A DNA stretch of 64,000 nt from Ipomoea triloba (taxonomy: Eukaryota > Streptophyta > Magnoliopsida > Solanales > Convolvulaceae). Shown piece by piece: positions 23,626 to 35,707 of this stretch. Made by a program: the position numbers and the translations under genes. The notes below the pieces were generated by a model, which searched no databases, was not told the origin of the DNA, and saw only the letters and a program-made list of their open reading frames with translations. Positions within the stretch are counted from its first letter, which is position 1. The number at the start of each line of letters is the position of its first letter. Where the stretch lies: contig NC_044918.1 in NCBI RefSeq assembly GCF_003576645.1, forward strand, positions 29,980,237 through 30,044,236. The letters run 5' to 3'.

Positions 23626-24873
23626 GGTTAAAGTGTCATTCAGCATCATCAACTATATCTGATTATTCATGCCGCACTCTGACCTTTCATAATGTATATA
23701 TCGAGCCACAAACCAAAAAATATTTTTCATCTAAAATTTTTTACAGGTTACTCACAGGTTGCAGGTTAAAATTTTCTTACATGGACTTTTTTTTTTTTCT
23801 TTTTTCTTTTTTCTTCTAGCATTCTTGCCGCAATATGGTATTACCTGCGAAAGGCTTGACATTTTCTATGAACTTGGATTCGGAGGCCCTTGGTAGGATG
23901 TCAAAGAACTTCATAATACTAGTCTTATCATCCTTCAATATGATAGAGGTGGGATTGGAGAAATTATAAGCTTTGAGTGGAGAGATTCAAACACTATGTT
24001 CCATCTTCACCATCTCTAATCAAATTGCATATATCAGAACGCTCCACCAAACAATAATGCCGGCTACGGAACCCATCTTTTATCACTACTTGAGGCCTTC
24101 TAACATTGAGCGGATCTTCTCCGGGCGATCCATAGCTGTCGCAAATGCAAGTATTAACACATTTGGTCTCTCTATTCCATGCATCAACGTTGTAACATGC
24201 TTCTTTTGGAGTCGAGAGAGATATTGCAGTAGTTATTATCAAATTGTTAGTCACTAAAGCAGCAGATGGATCAGAGAATCATATATATTATATGGTAGCG
24301 GACTGAAAACTAAGGGGCAAGTGGGTGAGGATCGGAAATCATGGTAGAAAATCATCATCATCATCAACACATGCTGTAATACTGGAGGGGAAATTCATGT
24401 GTTGGAAAGGATTCAGACTGATTATTATTATTATGTTCAGAAGTTGTTCAGGGGAAGTTCATGTCGTCCCTCCCACGCTGTAGTTGGGCTGATCAATCTC
24501 ATGATTTGTCGTTCCTCCAACGTTAACACGACTAAATATCTTCTCTCTCTGCTATCTTATACTGCCTCCTTTGTGAAAGTGGAAACAGGAGAGAGAAAGA
24601 CGAGAGATAGACAATGCTGCCAACGAATCAGAGTTCGAAACTCTGTGAAATAACTGTTTAGTTTTTTTTTTTTTAAATAATTAAAAACACTTACATGGAC
24701 TACATGGACTAAAAAATAAGGCCACATCAGCTTATTACCGTGCCATGTCATCACCAAAACTGGAAAACCTGTAAAAAGTTCTAAACGATTTTTTTCAATA
24801 TATACGTTATGAAAGGTCAGTGTGCGACATGAATAATCATATACAGTTCATGGTACGAGATGACACTTTAGCC
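23626..24873. mobile_element. Non-autonomous MULE with ~190-bp TIRs and 9-bp TSD
   Basis: Left end GGTTAAAGTGTCAT and right end (opposite strand) GGCTAAAGTGTCAT begin terminal inverted repeats of nearly 200 bases that share ATGATTATTCATG-type and CTGACCTTTCATAA blocks. TTAAAAATT flanks both ends exactly (23617-23625, 24874-24882). Long TIRs with a 9-bp duplication are the signature of Mutator-like elements. The interior has no transposase; it contains a ~290-bp minus-strand open frame (24254-23994) that I do not recognise and that may be captured sequence. Confidence 0.82.
23994..24254 (-). other. Unrecognised open frame inside the MULE (possible captured exon)
   Basis: Encodes about 85 residues including ACYNVDAWNRETKCVNTC and GSPGEDPLNVRRPQVVIKDG. 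Composition looks protein-like rather than repetitive, with several Cys, but no domain is recognised and no start is secured. It may be a gene fragment acquired by the MULE. Confidence 0.3.
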
Positions 24874-25487
24874 TTAAAAATTTAATGTGGAAAATAATGG
24901 TTGGTAAATATGATTTTCAAATTGAAAAAAGGAATTAGAGGATGGATAACTGAAAATCATATACCAAAAGACTAAGGTAAACAGACCCAATTACAAAAAC
25001 GTATTATCCAAATCTGCATTAAAAAAAAAACAAAAAAAAATTTAAGAATGAAAAAAAAAACCTTTAAAAATAGAGGTGAACACAACAATGTTTACTGATG
25101 TGTACATAGGAAGCATATAACAGAAGCCTTTGTAAGTAGAATTTCAAATATACATCACGAAGTTACACATTTGGGTATACTAATGCTATGGAGTGATCTT
25201 ATAACAAAACTGTCTTCCTGCAAGACTAGCATAGATACCTAGAATACAATGATGACAAGCCGAATAAGCATGCATTCTCCATCCTAAGTTCAGAGCAGAA
25301 TCTTATAGTTAAACTACAAATTAATGACCACTAAAGCTGCTCCAACAAAAATCTCTTCTATCTCTTGCACATTGCAAACCAGCGCATAGATGTAAAGAAT
25401 GAATCAATCAACAAGTCTATCAACCCGGTTCCAATTGCTTCCTCACAAATATGGAATATCGATCTCCATCTGATTGTCTATATAATT

Positions 25488-28400
25488 TTAAGCCTTGAAG
25501 CGCCTAAATTCAAACCAAATCTCGTAGTGGTTGAAGAGCAAACTATCATGAGTGTGCTTCCCAAGATACTCAAGCCCAAGATTACTTAGCCTTTTTGTGC
25601 ATTCGTCTCCTCCTAATCTTGAACAGAACTTTATATTGTGTGACACGAAAATACGACCATCTAGAGGTTTTAATCTATCAACAAGTCTCTCTAACCCAGC
25701 CCATACAAGCTTATCGGGCATATGAAGGAAAACAGCACTTGCGTATATCAAATCATACATGGTTCCAGATCCAAATTTACTGAACTCCATGTCTTCACCT
25801 CTTACAATAAGAGGACGTTTAGGTAATAAACCTTGGGATGGAAGCTCATACCTCAAGGCAGCCATTAAGGATAGCTCATCTCTTTCAAGGCAGTGGTATT
25901 GTCCAGGGTTCAAGTACCGGATGAAATGCAAACCAACACGAAGGGTCCCACATCCAATCTCCAAAACTTTGGAGTTAGGAGCTAGATGAACTGATTCTGC
26001 AAGGAATTCAAACACATCTCGCCCTCCTGCCCAAGGTTCCCCATAATTGCTGTGGTGCTCTTCTACAAGGAGCTCACTGGGACAAGCGAGAGCAGTGTGA
26101 TTATTTGCTTCCTCTCCTTCATAGTGTGATACTCCCTTGAACCTTCAAAAAAAAAAAAAATTCAACATGAATTCTGACAACTAGCTCAACTCCTCAAGGA
26201 AGCAAATAAGAGTTCCAGTTTTCCTATGGGAAGAGCTAGATTCAATTTGAAAAAAAAAAAAAGAAAAAGAAAAGAAAAAGAAAAAAAAAAAAAAAAAAAA
26301 GAAGAAATGCAGAGTAAGAAGTCAAATAGCAATCAATGGGGAAAATAATTATTTTTTGGTAATAATTATGTAATCTGTTTCTTGTTCTACTCAATTAAAC
26401 AAAGTTAATATTTAGTTGATTACTTGTGAAAGTTTGTTCTCTTTCTTCTCATCATTCTTTTCCTTCAATATTAATAGGGATAAAGTACAAATAAGCCATG
26501 GGAAACAACAATCAAGCCACCCAATTCAAATTCATTCACGAACAACAATTAGCTTTTATTAGCAGGTAACTCTCCAATTTTTGCCTACTACGATCGCCAA
26601 ATGTTTTTTTTTTTTTTCCTTTAAAAAAAAAAGTTTTGTCCACCGTGGATTAAGCAAAACCAAACCCCAGCTATTTAAGAAACAAGAAACCACCATTGGT
26701 GGCAAAATTAAGAGGGCTTATGAGTTGCCCCTCAAAGGTTTGATCTTTATCAAGCCCGTAAAAAAGGGGTTGTTATTTGAATTTCCCCTTTTTAATTTTT
26801 GTTCTGTGTACATTTTTCTAGTGTTAAGATTACCACCCACTCTGTTATTTAATTTTGGTAAGAATCAGGTGGACTTTTCAAATATTTTTTTTTTTGTTCT
26901 GAATATTTTGAAAATATTTTTGTTTGGAAGTTGAAAGTTTAGGCATGGCAGCTTCAATGTGGAGTAGTAGTACAGCTGTAGATGAGCCTTTTAATGGAGG
27001 CAGTGAGCTCATGGAAACACTTGAGCCTTTTATGATCAAGACTGCTTCTCTTCTACCGCCGCCTCCTCCTCCTTTGTCTTTACCTTTCTGTTCCCCTCTG
27101 AAAATTAGTCATTTTACCCTTCTGTTTCTTCTTTTTTTCTTTCTCTTCTCCCTCTGTTTCCTTTCCCTATGATTATGATTCTGCCTTTGGCTCATCAGCT
27201 CCCAGCATTATGAGCTCCGATGGTTGTTTGACCTCCGGTACCTATATGTTTTCTTAGCAGGGGTTTAAGGGCTTCAGGTTTGAGCAACCAGGGTATATCG
27301 GGCTGAACCAGTTGACACCGACTCAGATTAAGCAGATCCAAGCTCAGATCAATCAGCAGCAACTACCGCCGCACCATGAGATGAGTTCCGCAGCAAAAGG
27401 GAGCCAATGCTGGTTTTTGTTTCTTAAATAGCTAGGGTTTGGTTTTGCTTAATCCACGGTGCATAGAACTTTTAAAATAAATAAATAAACACCTGGCAAT
27501 CCTAGTAGGCAAAAACTGGGAAGTTAACCGCTAAAAAAGCTAATTGCTACTTTTTTTCAGGTTCATGGATGAATTAGGAGCTTATTCAAATTGAGTGGCT
27601 TAATTGCTGTTTCCAAATAGTTGGACTGCTTATTTGTAATCGCAAATTAATATTATAAGACCAAAAAATCTAAATTCAATGCAGTTTTTCAGTCCCACCT
27701 TTATGCTTCCTCCATCCAAAATTTACAACAAAAGAGACACCTACTTACAAAAAACTGAAGAGTTTTTATAGAAGTACCCTAAATGCCAATAGTTTTGAAG
27801 TAAAATATTCAACACAACGCAGAACCAGAGAATATGTCAGGATGGGTATTTGGAATAACAAAGTCAAAATCAACTGCTTAATAACATAGATTTTTTTCAT
27901 AGTAACAAGTTCCTTACAGAACACTGATGTAGTTAATAACCTCTAAAAGAAACAGAGAGTTCCCTAGTAACTAGGAGGCTACCAACACAATTATCTAGGT
28001 GAACTTACTGACCATTCACACAGTTCAACATGTGTGACTGGCTAATTAGTCACCAAATTTTCCTTTAACCAAAGCAAACTAAAAAAATACTCTAAAATAG
28101 CTCAAACACTAAATTGATTATTTACCACATAAGGATTTGCTAAATAGAACATTAAAATTGAAACGGAAATACTTCAAATCCACAAGTTTTGAGATTAAAC
28201 AGTCCAAAGATATTGTAAAAAACATCTTTATCGTAAAACTCATAATTCAAAACTACATATAGAAGACAATGAAGTTAACAGCCTCTGAGAGAAAAACTAG
28301 AATTCTCCTATAACAAGGAAGCCACCAACACAATGATCTAGGTGAACTTACTGGCATATTAGCAAAGCTGCATAGAGTTAAGCATGTATAACTTGTTAAT

Positions 28401-30024
28401 TAGCCAACAGATTTTCCCTAATTTGGTTCATTTACAAAAAAAATAATAATAATAATAATAATAAATAAATAAATAAAAGGTACTCCAAAATAACTCTAGA
28501 TTAAATTGATTGCTAAAGACACTGTTTGAAGAAAGATTTTAAAAACAAAAAAGCCTAACAATTTTGAGGTAAAAATATAAAATTTTGAACACCAAGCATA
28601 TAGGGGTAATACGTACGGGTAGGTTGATCTAAATAACAAAGTTCAAAGAAAATGCTAAATAATTTCTTTTTCCTACATCTTTTCATAATTCAAAATACTT
28701 ACAGATTTACTATACAAATATAGTTAATATCCTCTGAAAGGAATACTCACAACTCACTCTCTTGTAAAAAGGAGCAGCTCAATCATATAGGTGAACTTAC
28801 TGACCATTAACCTATAGGCTTGGTATGTGTGACTGGCCAATAGCCACCAAATTTTCCAAACCCAAGCAGATTCACATACTTCCCTTCACTCTAGAAAAAC
28901 CCTAGAGTATGGAGGGGATAACCACCAGTGACAGCAACCGGTGGTAGCCCCAATGATGTGGCCTTTAGAGGTTTCTCTAGAGAGAAAACCTTTCTGGTGG
29001 TTGTTTCCCCATTGGCGCAACCAACTTCCTTGGCTCCTCCTTATACGGAGGGTTTTTCTTCTACTTTAACTATATCTTCTACTTTACTCCCTTCTTATCA
29101 TTCAGATAAATACTACACGGGTGGTTCAAGTTTGCTTTTAATCCGGTCATATTCGGTTAGTGTGGCTTGGCTATAGTGTATGCTACAGATCTGAGGGATG
29201 GGCACAAAGACTGTTTTTAGCCAAGGGGACAAGGAGTTCTTGTGCTATAAGCTAGATGTCTCTTGGTAACATTGGCTTGTGATCAACTTTTTTTTTTCTC
29301 CTTTTAGTCTTTTGGTTGGCACTCTATTGCTGAGGATTTCTTCTCCTAAAATTGAATCTTCTTGTGATCTCTTCACCCTATTTAGCTCAAGAGTGCTTGC
29401 TTACTGTTACTATACTTATGCTTCTAAATTGAAGTCCAAATATAACTTATAAGAAGTACAGGCAGGAAGCTATTGACCGCTCAAATCATATCCCAAAGGC
29501 TATTTACTATGTATTATAAACATCAATAGTCAGCAATCAATCTTTCAATAAAAAACTAATTCATATATGCAACCAAATCACTAGAGGAATAAGAAGATCA
29601 AACCTAACCAAATTATAAACCCATGCACTCAAATAAGCATAAATATGCACACAGACTAATACAGACATAAGTTTAAAGGGTGCATAGCATACTGAAGAAG
29701 ATCCTGGAGCTGGTGTTGGCGAGTGCGAGGGTTAATCCCTTTGCGGAGCACATTCTGTCTCATATGGAGGCCATTGGCCACGATCTGCCCCTTCACCCAC
29801 TCAATATCCTCTGCCGACGGCGAGATCCGCTCCTCATAGGAGCCGGTGGTAGCGGCGCTAGAGGCAGTGCGATCCGGGGCGGTAGGGCAAGAGCAAGTAG
29901 GGGGAGATGAAGGTGAAGACAGAGAAGAGAGGAGAACGAAGAAGAAGACTGCGGCTGTGGCGGCGGTGAGAACAAGCACCGGCACTGATATCACCACTCC
30001 CTTCGATGACGCCAGCAGAGCCAT
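25488..30024 (-). CDS. Membrane-anchored SAM-dependent methyltransferase, complete two-exon gene
   Basis: Exons 30024-29693 and 26142-25488; donor CA|GTATGC and acceptor GAAG|G join in phase to read LLQFKGVSHYEG. CDS 987 nt, 328 aa, stop TAA. The start is the ATG of MALLASSKG; upstream codons in frame are not ATG. Residues ~10-34 form one hydrophobic segment followed by a Ser/Pro-rich linker, as in a type II endomembrane anchor. ISPSAEDIEWVKGQIVANGL and KGINPRTRQHQLQ follow. The class I methyltransferase fold is shown by motif I VLEIGCGTLRVG (~170-181), then LIYASAVFLHMPDKLVW and HNIKFCSRLGGDECTKRL. Close relatives occur across land plants annotated only as SAM-dependent methyltransferases; the substrate is unknown. 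The 3550-bp intron carries a MULE and a three-part repeat. The frame is intact. Confidence 0.88.
26477..27643. mobile_element. Pack-MULE carrying an ERF gene fragment
   Basis: Long imperfect inverted repeats of ~200 bases: left 26477-26690 (GGGATAAAGTACAAATAAGC ... TTTTTGCCTACTA ... CACCGTGGATTAAGCAAAAC) and right 27417-27643 (GTTTTGCTTAATCCACGGTG ... TAGTAGGCAAAAA). Flanks ATATTAATA (26468-26476) and AAATTAATA (27644-27652) differ at one position of nine. Between the arms is plus-strand sequence from an AP2/ERF transcription factor gene. It lies in the intron of the methyltransferase gene, in opposite orientation to it. Confidence 0.8.
26945..27405 (+). pseudogene. Captured N-terminal fragment of a RAP2-4/WIND1-type ERF factor
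   Basis: The ATG at 26945 opens MAASMWSSSTAVDEPFNGG then SELMETLEPFM, the N-terminal signature of ERF subfamily I (RAP2-4, WIND1 and relatives). After a Pro run the frame shifts; in another frame SAPSIMSSDGCLTSGTYMFS leads to a TAG, then FEQPGYIGLNQLTPTQIKQI and QAQINQQQLPPHHE. The DNA-binding AP2 domain is not included. Because stops and a shift interrupt it, no functional factor is made, though the segment could supply antisense or small RNA against the parent gene. Confidence 0.75.
27750..28870. repeat. Three diverged tandem copies in the methyltransferase intron
   Basis: TAGGTGAACTTACTG occurs at about 27996, 28339 and 28788, each within a longer similar block (AGAGTTCCC-type start, CACCAACACAAT, GTGTGACTGGCTAATTAG-type segment, CACCAAATTTTCC). 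Spacing is about 343 and 449 bases; the middle one contains an (AAT)n microsatellite. The copies are clearly diverged, so the duplication is old. No coding potential is seen. Confidence 0.7.
28880..29640. other. Intron sequence of the methyltransferase gene, no feature recognised
   Basis: A plus-strand open frame at about 28930-29176 is Ser/Thr-rich and shows no domain. The CTAGAAAAACCCTAGAG start near 28890 is reminiscent of plant LINE 5' ends, but nothing further supports an element. Confidence 0.35.
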
Positions 30025-30099
30025 AGTAGCGCTGCCAACAAGATCTATCTGTCTTCTCTCCAAACATTTTTCTTATCTAGAGGGCATAAAAATTTGGGG

Positions 30100-30956
30100 C
30101 ACATGATTAATTATATTATTATTATTATTATTATTATTATATTACTGGTAAATTACCCGTAATTTTATTTATTATAAAAAAAATATTTAGATAATAAAAT
30201 TAAAAATGAAATTATAAACAATTTTAACATGTGAAAGATTACATTATTTGATTTTAAAATTAAAAGTATCAATTAATTGAATAATATATAACTCGTTTAT
30301 CAAATATTTGAAAAAATCAATATGCAATATGATTTAAGTAATTATATTATTATTAAAATAAATATGAAAAACAGAAAAATAATTTAATTGTAATTATTAT
30401 AAAGATAAATTCAATGACCCATATTGATTTTAATTAACAGAATAATTGTTAGATAATTATTATTAGGCAATCTATATCTATATCTATATATATATAATAA
30501 TAGAAGTGCCTAACAAAAGTTTTCCCTCCAAAACTGGAGGGCATTTTAGTAATAACATAATGGATATTATTTATTTTGGAGGGCATTTTAGTAATAACAT
30601 AATGGATATTATTTATTTATTTATTATTTTATTAATTTTATTAATTATCCATATTTATTAATAATGTAATGCAATTATCCATATTTATTAATTTATTAAT
30701 AATGTAATGCCATTATCTATCCATATTTATTAATTTATTAATAATGTAATGCCATTATCCATATTTATTAATAATATTAATTAGTGATTGGTGATATATA
30801 ATTTGTGATATATCAAATATGGTAATATTGTTAATATTTATTTATTTATTATTTTATTAATTTTATTAATTATCCATATTTATTAATAATGTAATGCCAT
30901 AAGGTAATATGGTAATATTGTGTTGTTAATATTGATTGGTGATTGGTGATATATAA
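30100..30956. other. Very AT-rich intergenic sequence, possible Helitron 5' part
   Basis: Contains TCTATATCTATATCTATATA at about 30471-30490, a typical Helitron 5' end, a 42-bp tandem duplication (GGAGGGCATTTTAGTAATAA at 30536 and 30578), and repeated blocks with TTTATTAATAATGTAATGCC. No gene is seen. Confidence 0.4.
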
Positions 30957-30965
30957 TTTGTGATA

Positions 30966-32024
30966 GAATTAATTACACTTTTGGTCGTGTTACTATTGGG
31001 GTCCTATTAATTTGAGTATGCGACTTTAAAAAGTAACAATTTAGTCCCTGACTATCGATTTTTTAACGGATTAGGTCCTGCCGGCCAAATTACCGGTCAA
31101 TTTCTGCCGGAAAAATGTAATGTTGCCTGAAATATTTTTTGTGGAGGGTAAAGTGGTCATTTGAATATTTAAAATTAGGGGAAATGTATTACCGGTCCAC
31201 CACCACCACCTCCGCATGTTTACTTGCCGCCACCATCCCCATCTCTCCCTCCCCCTCCGCCAATCCACTACAATTGCCCGCCGCCACCATCACCGTCGCC
31301 GCCTCCGCCTGTCCACCACCACCACCACTCACCTCTGCCACCGTCTCCATCACCACCTCCACCCTCCGAGCCATGTGAACATCCTCCACCGCTACCCTCT
31401 CTCCCACCGCCGGTGGTTATCTATGAGAGCCCACCGCCTCCCCCTCCGGTGATGAGATGAGAAACACAGCCTGATGCATTTCAAACAAGTACTTATTTGG
31501 CAGAAACAGAGAATGCATTTCAAAATTATTCCTATTTATTTCCGGTTAAGATTTCTCCCACTATTTCTTATGGGTAAGATTTGCGAAGGAAAGAAATAAA
31601 TTTGGCAGAAACAGAGAATAGATTTGCAGGGAAGTGTATGTATAGAGAGCTTAATTCTGGGCCAGATCCCAGTATATAATGATGAACATCATTTTACTTG
31701 TATTGATTCTGGAATGGAATTCCTTTGATTTCCATCTGTCGCTGTTCTATCTTCGCTTTGTCCATTTGAAATGTGCACTTCTTGATGCTGACTGGATTTT
31801 GGATCAAGAACCCAAATAGAAATTGGCCGGTAATATTCAAATGACCATTTTACCCTCCACAAAAAACATTTAAAGCAACATTACATTTTTCCGGCAGAAA
31901 TTGGCCGGCAGGACTTAATCCGTTAAAAAATCGATAGTCAGGGGACTAAATTGTTGCTTTTTAAAGTCGCGTACTCAAATTAATAGGACTCCAATAGTCA
32001 CAAGACCAAAAGTGTAATTAATTC
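30966..32024. mobile_element. Pack-MULE carrying an extensin-like fragment
   Basis: Left end GAATTAATTACACTTTTGGT and the exact complement at the right end (ACCAAAAGTGTAATTAATTC) start ~220-bp inverted repeats sharing AAATTGTTGCTTTTTAAAGT-type, CGATAGTCAGG and TTTTACCCTCCACAAAAAA-type blocks. A perfect 9-bp target duplication TTTGTGATA lies at 30957-30965 and 32025-32033. The interior holds part of a plant proline-rich cell-wall protein gene with its 3' flank. No transposase is present. Confidence 0.88.
31191..31460 (+). pseudogene. Captured C-terminal fragment of an extensin / LRR-extensin gene
   Basis: In one frame the strand reads PPPPPHVYLPPPSPSLPPPP, IHYNCPPPPSPSPPPP, VHHHHHSPLPPSPSPPPPSE and VVIYESPPPPPPVMR, ending in TGA at 31458-31460. 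Ser-Pro-n blocks with Tyr and His are typical of extensin modules of cell-wall glycoproteins, where Tyr residues cross-link. The N-terminal signal peptide and any leucine-rich repeats are missing, and no ATG is in frame. About 340 bases of likely 3'-UTR follow before the right arm. Confidence 0.7.
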
Positions 32025-32108
32025 TTTGTGATATATCTAATATAATATTGTGTTGTTAATATTAATTGGTGTTTGATGATATATCTAATATGGTGATATT
32101 GTTAATAG

Positions 32109-33691
32109 TAATTGGTGATTGGTGATTGGTGATATGTAATTGGTGATATATCATTATATATTCGTAATATATGTAATGCCATAACATACATGGGAATATT
32201 TATTTTTTGTTTTGTTCTTAATAATTACCCTTCATAAATATTAATTTTAATAGCTAAGAGTATAGTATGGAGGTTATCGTGTTCTTAGTAATATCTATTT
32301 TTTTATTTGCTTACAGAATAATTTTAATAAATTAGTTTGTTCATTAAATCGTTACTATTGGATTTATTGAAAATTAATTATAATTGGTAAAAACATTTAA
32401 TCAATTATGAATTATAATCAATTGGTAAAAAATTTTAATCAATTATAAATTAAAAAAATTTAACATAGAATGCTCAGAATTCCACCACCCCAAAGAATGT
32501 AAAACAATTCATTTTATGCGTTATGGCATTATTCTAAGCATCAAATACAGTATACAAAGTCAAATAAAAAATACTATTTAAACTCCAAAAACGAGGTTGC
32601 AAATGTAGGTTCAATCTATCAGTATCTTAGGATAAGAAACTAAAAGCATAAAAGTTAATAATATTAAGAAACAGAATGCCTATGAGACACGGAGGAATTC
32701 AGTCTATCTCTGTAGAAATAGAGCATATCACACCATGTGGCCAAAAAGTTGTAGGAATATGCTTAACAATTAATTCACGGTCTATGAAACCATATTTTGA
32801 ATTATTTTTATTTTACGCAATTTAATTTATGAATTACAATCACATTTGTGTTAAAAATTGAAATTAGTTGTGTGTAGTAGTTTGTTTTATGAATCAACAT
32901 TTGTCAATTCTCAATAATCTCAATAATAATGTGTAGTTATATATTCATTTTCCGTAATTAATTAATTGAATAGATTAAGGAATTCAATTTTGTTCCAATA
33001 TTAGAGTAAAATCACTAAATACTAAGGAGTACTTTCATAATTTTTATTTCATTTTTTACTATTTACTATTGTAAGTCACCGTAGCTGTTGTTTACACTAT
33101 TATTGAAAATTTTTATAATGTTTAAAAGGCAATGCTATATTATAAATAGAAATGAGTTGATTTATGCCATAATATTTACTTATTTGTACAAAAAAAATAA
33201 TATTAAAATAAAGACAAATTGCAAATTCTTAATATAATAATAATGATCGGATAATAACAGGAGTGATTATTTTTAATAAAGGCAAATTGCAATGTCATTT
33301 AAAATTAGTATTTAAAAGCTTTAAATAATTGGTTACACATTTACATGCACTTTCCTTTCGATCTCACATTTTACCCCTATAAATACAATGGATTGATGGC
33401 TAAATAAATCACAATTCTCCATCCCTCTTTTTCCCGTTCTCCGTGAAAGGTGACTCTCTCATTCCCCACCACCCGATAAATACAATGGAAGAAATCATAA
33501 TTCTTCATTTTGCATTGCATCCCTATTCTTCCCATTCTTTGTTAAATACGATCTTGGTTTCGCTGATCTCATTCTCTTATTCCATTGCACAGTAAATACA
33601 ATGGATTAGTGTTGCACCCATGAAAACGTAAGTATTTCCTTACAGTTTCAAGATTTTTTTTTTGGTTAGTGATTTCAAAAGATCATTTTAA
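32109..33691. repeat. First copy of a 1583-bp duplication
   Basis: Recurs at 33709-35291 (offset 1600) with no difference found. The copies are separated by 17 bases and the N at 33708. AT-rich, non-coding, with short leaders such as TCTCATTCCCCACCACCCGA near 33460. Third instance of duplication at a contig join in this window. Confidence 0.88.
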
Positions 33692-33708
33692 TGCCATATG
33701 CAATCTTN

Positions 33709-35291
33709 TAATTGGTGATTGGTGATTGGTGATATGTAATTGGTGATATATCATTATATATTCGTAATATATGTAATGCCATAACATACATGGGAATATT
33801 TATTTTTTGTTTTGTTCTTAATAATTACCCTTCATAAATATTAATTTTAATAGCTAAGAGTATAGTATGGAGGTTATCGTGTTCTTAGTAATATCTATTT
33901 TTTTATTTGCTTACAGAATAATTTTAATAAATTAGTTTGTTCATTAAATCGTTACTATTGGATTTATTGAAAATTAATTATAATTGGTAAAAACATTTAA
34001 TCAATTATGAATTATAATCAATTGGTAAAAAATTTTAATCAATTATAAATTAAAAAAATTTAACATAGAATGCTCAGAATTCCACCACCCCAAAGAATGT
34101 AAAACAATTCATTTTATGCGTTATGGCATTATTCTAAGCATCAAATACAGTATACAAAGTCAAATAAAAAATACTATTTAAACTCCAAAAACGAGGTTGC
34201 AAATGTAGGTTCAATCTATCAGTATCTTAGGATAAGAAACTAAAAGCATAAAAGTTAATAATATTAAGAAACAGAATGCCTATGAGACACGGAGGAATTC
34301 AGTCTATCTCTGTAGAAATAGAGCATATCACACCATGTGGCCAAAAAGTTGTAGGAATATGCTTAACAATTAATTCACGGTCTATGAAACCATATTTTGA
34401 ATTATTTTTATTTTACGCAATTTAATTTATGAATTACAATCACATTTGTGTTAAAAATTGAAATTAGTTGTGTGTAGTAGTTTGTTTTATGAATCAACAT
34501 TTGTCAATTCTCAATAATCTCAATAATAATGTGTAGTTATATATTCATTTTCCGTAATTAATTAATTGAATAGATTAAGGAATTCAATTTTGTTCCAATA
34601 TTAGAGTAAAATCACTAAATACTAAGGAGTACTTTCATAATTTTTATTTCATTTTTTACTATTTACTATTGTAAGTCACCGTAGCTGTTGTTTACACTAT
34701 TATTGAAAATTTTTATAATGTTTAAAAGGCAATGCTATATTATAAATAGAAATGAGTTGATTTATGCCATAATATTTACTTATTTGTACAAAAAAAATAA
34801 TATTAAAATAAAGACAAATTGCAAATTCTTAATATAATAATAATGATCGGATAATAACAGGAGTGATTATTTTTAATAAAGGCAAATTGCAATGTCATTT
34901 AAAATTAGTATTTAAAAGCTTTAAATAATTGGTTACACATTTACATGCACTTTCCTTTCGATCTCACATTTTACCCCTATAAATACAATGGATTGATGGC
35001 TAAATAAATCACAATTCTCCATCCCTCTTTTTCCCGTTCTCCGTGAAAGGTGACTCTCTCATTCCCCACCACCCGATAAATACAATGGAAGAAATCATAA
35101 TTCTTCATTTTGCATTGCATCCCTATTCTTCCCATTCTTTGTTAAATACGATCTTGGTTTCGCTGATCTCATTCTCTTATTCCATTGCACAGTAAATACA
35201 ATGGATTAGTGTTGCACCCATGAAAACGTAAGTATTTCCTTACAGTTTCAAGATTTTTTTTTTGGTTAGTGATTTCAAAAGATCATTTTAA
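33709..35291. repeat. Second copy of the 1583-bp duplication, bounded by Ns on both sides
   Basis: Starts after the N at 33708 and ends at the N at 35292. A piece bounded by Ns on both sides that equals its left neighbour suggests that a small contig was inserted although its sequence was already present. Confidence 0.88.
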
Positions 35292-35601
35292 NGAATAGAC
35301 CCTATATCAACAACATCATGTACTTTACAAATCTAAAATTTCATAACCAGTGCGGCTTACTCATTGTGATAGCCAAGAAATGTATCAAGTGAAATGAGAT
35401 CTGCATTATGCAAGCACGAAATCAAGAAAATTCGCAAGAAAACATCGCCTCTGTTGTGGTGGAGAATAAATGCAGATTGATATGAATACCCGTGAAGGAT
35501 GGGATTGCTTGGTGATGAGAGGGGAAGATATGAGGCACTTTGCATTGTTCATTGGAAGTGAGAATGAGAAGTGGAGGTCGTCTCTTCTCTTCTCTTCTCC
35601 G

Positions 35602-35707
35602 TTTTCTCTACTCTTTCTGAATCTGTACAGAGATCAATATATATAGCATACCCATTTTCTCTACTCTTTCTGAATCTGTACAGAGATCAATATCTATAGC
35701 ATACGTT
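35602..35707 (+). repeat. 53-bp tandem duplication
   Basis: TTTTCTCTACTCTTTCTGAA starts at 35602 and 35655; each copy continues TCTGTACAGAGATCAATAT and ends ATAGCATAC. Confidence 0.9.

Noticed and set aside
31071..31452. Trp/Gly-rich, Val/Glu-rich and His/Arg-rich frames overlapping the extensin fragment
   Set aside because: Alternative frames of the proline-codon repeat; only the Ser-Pro-n frame matches a known protein type.
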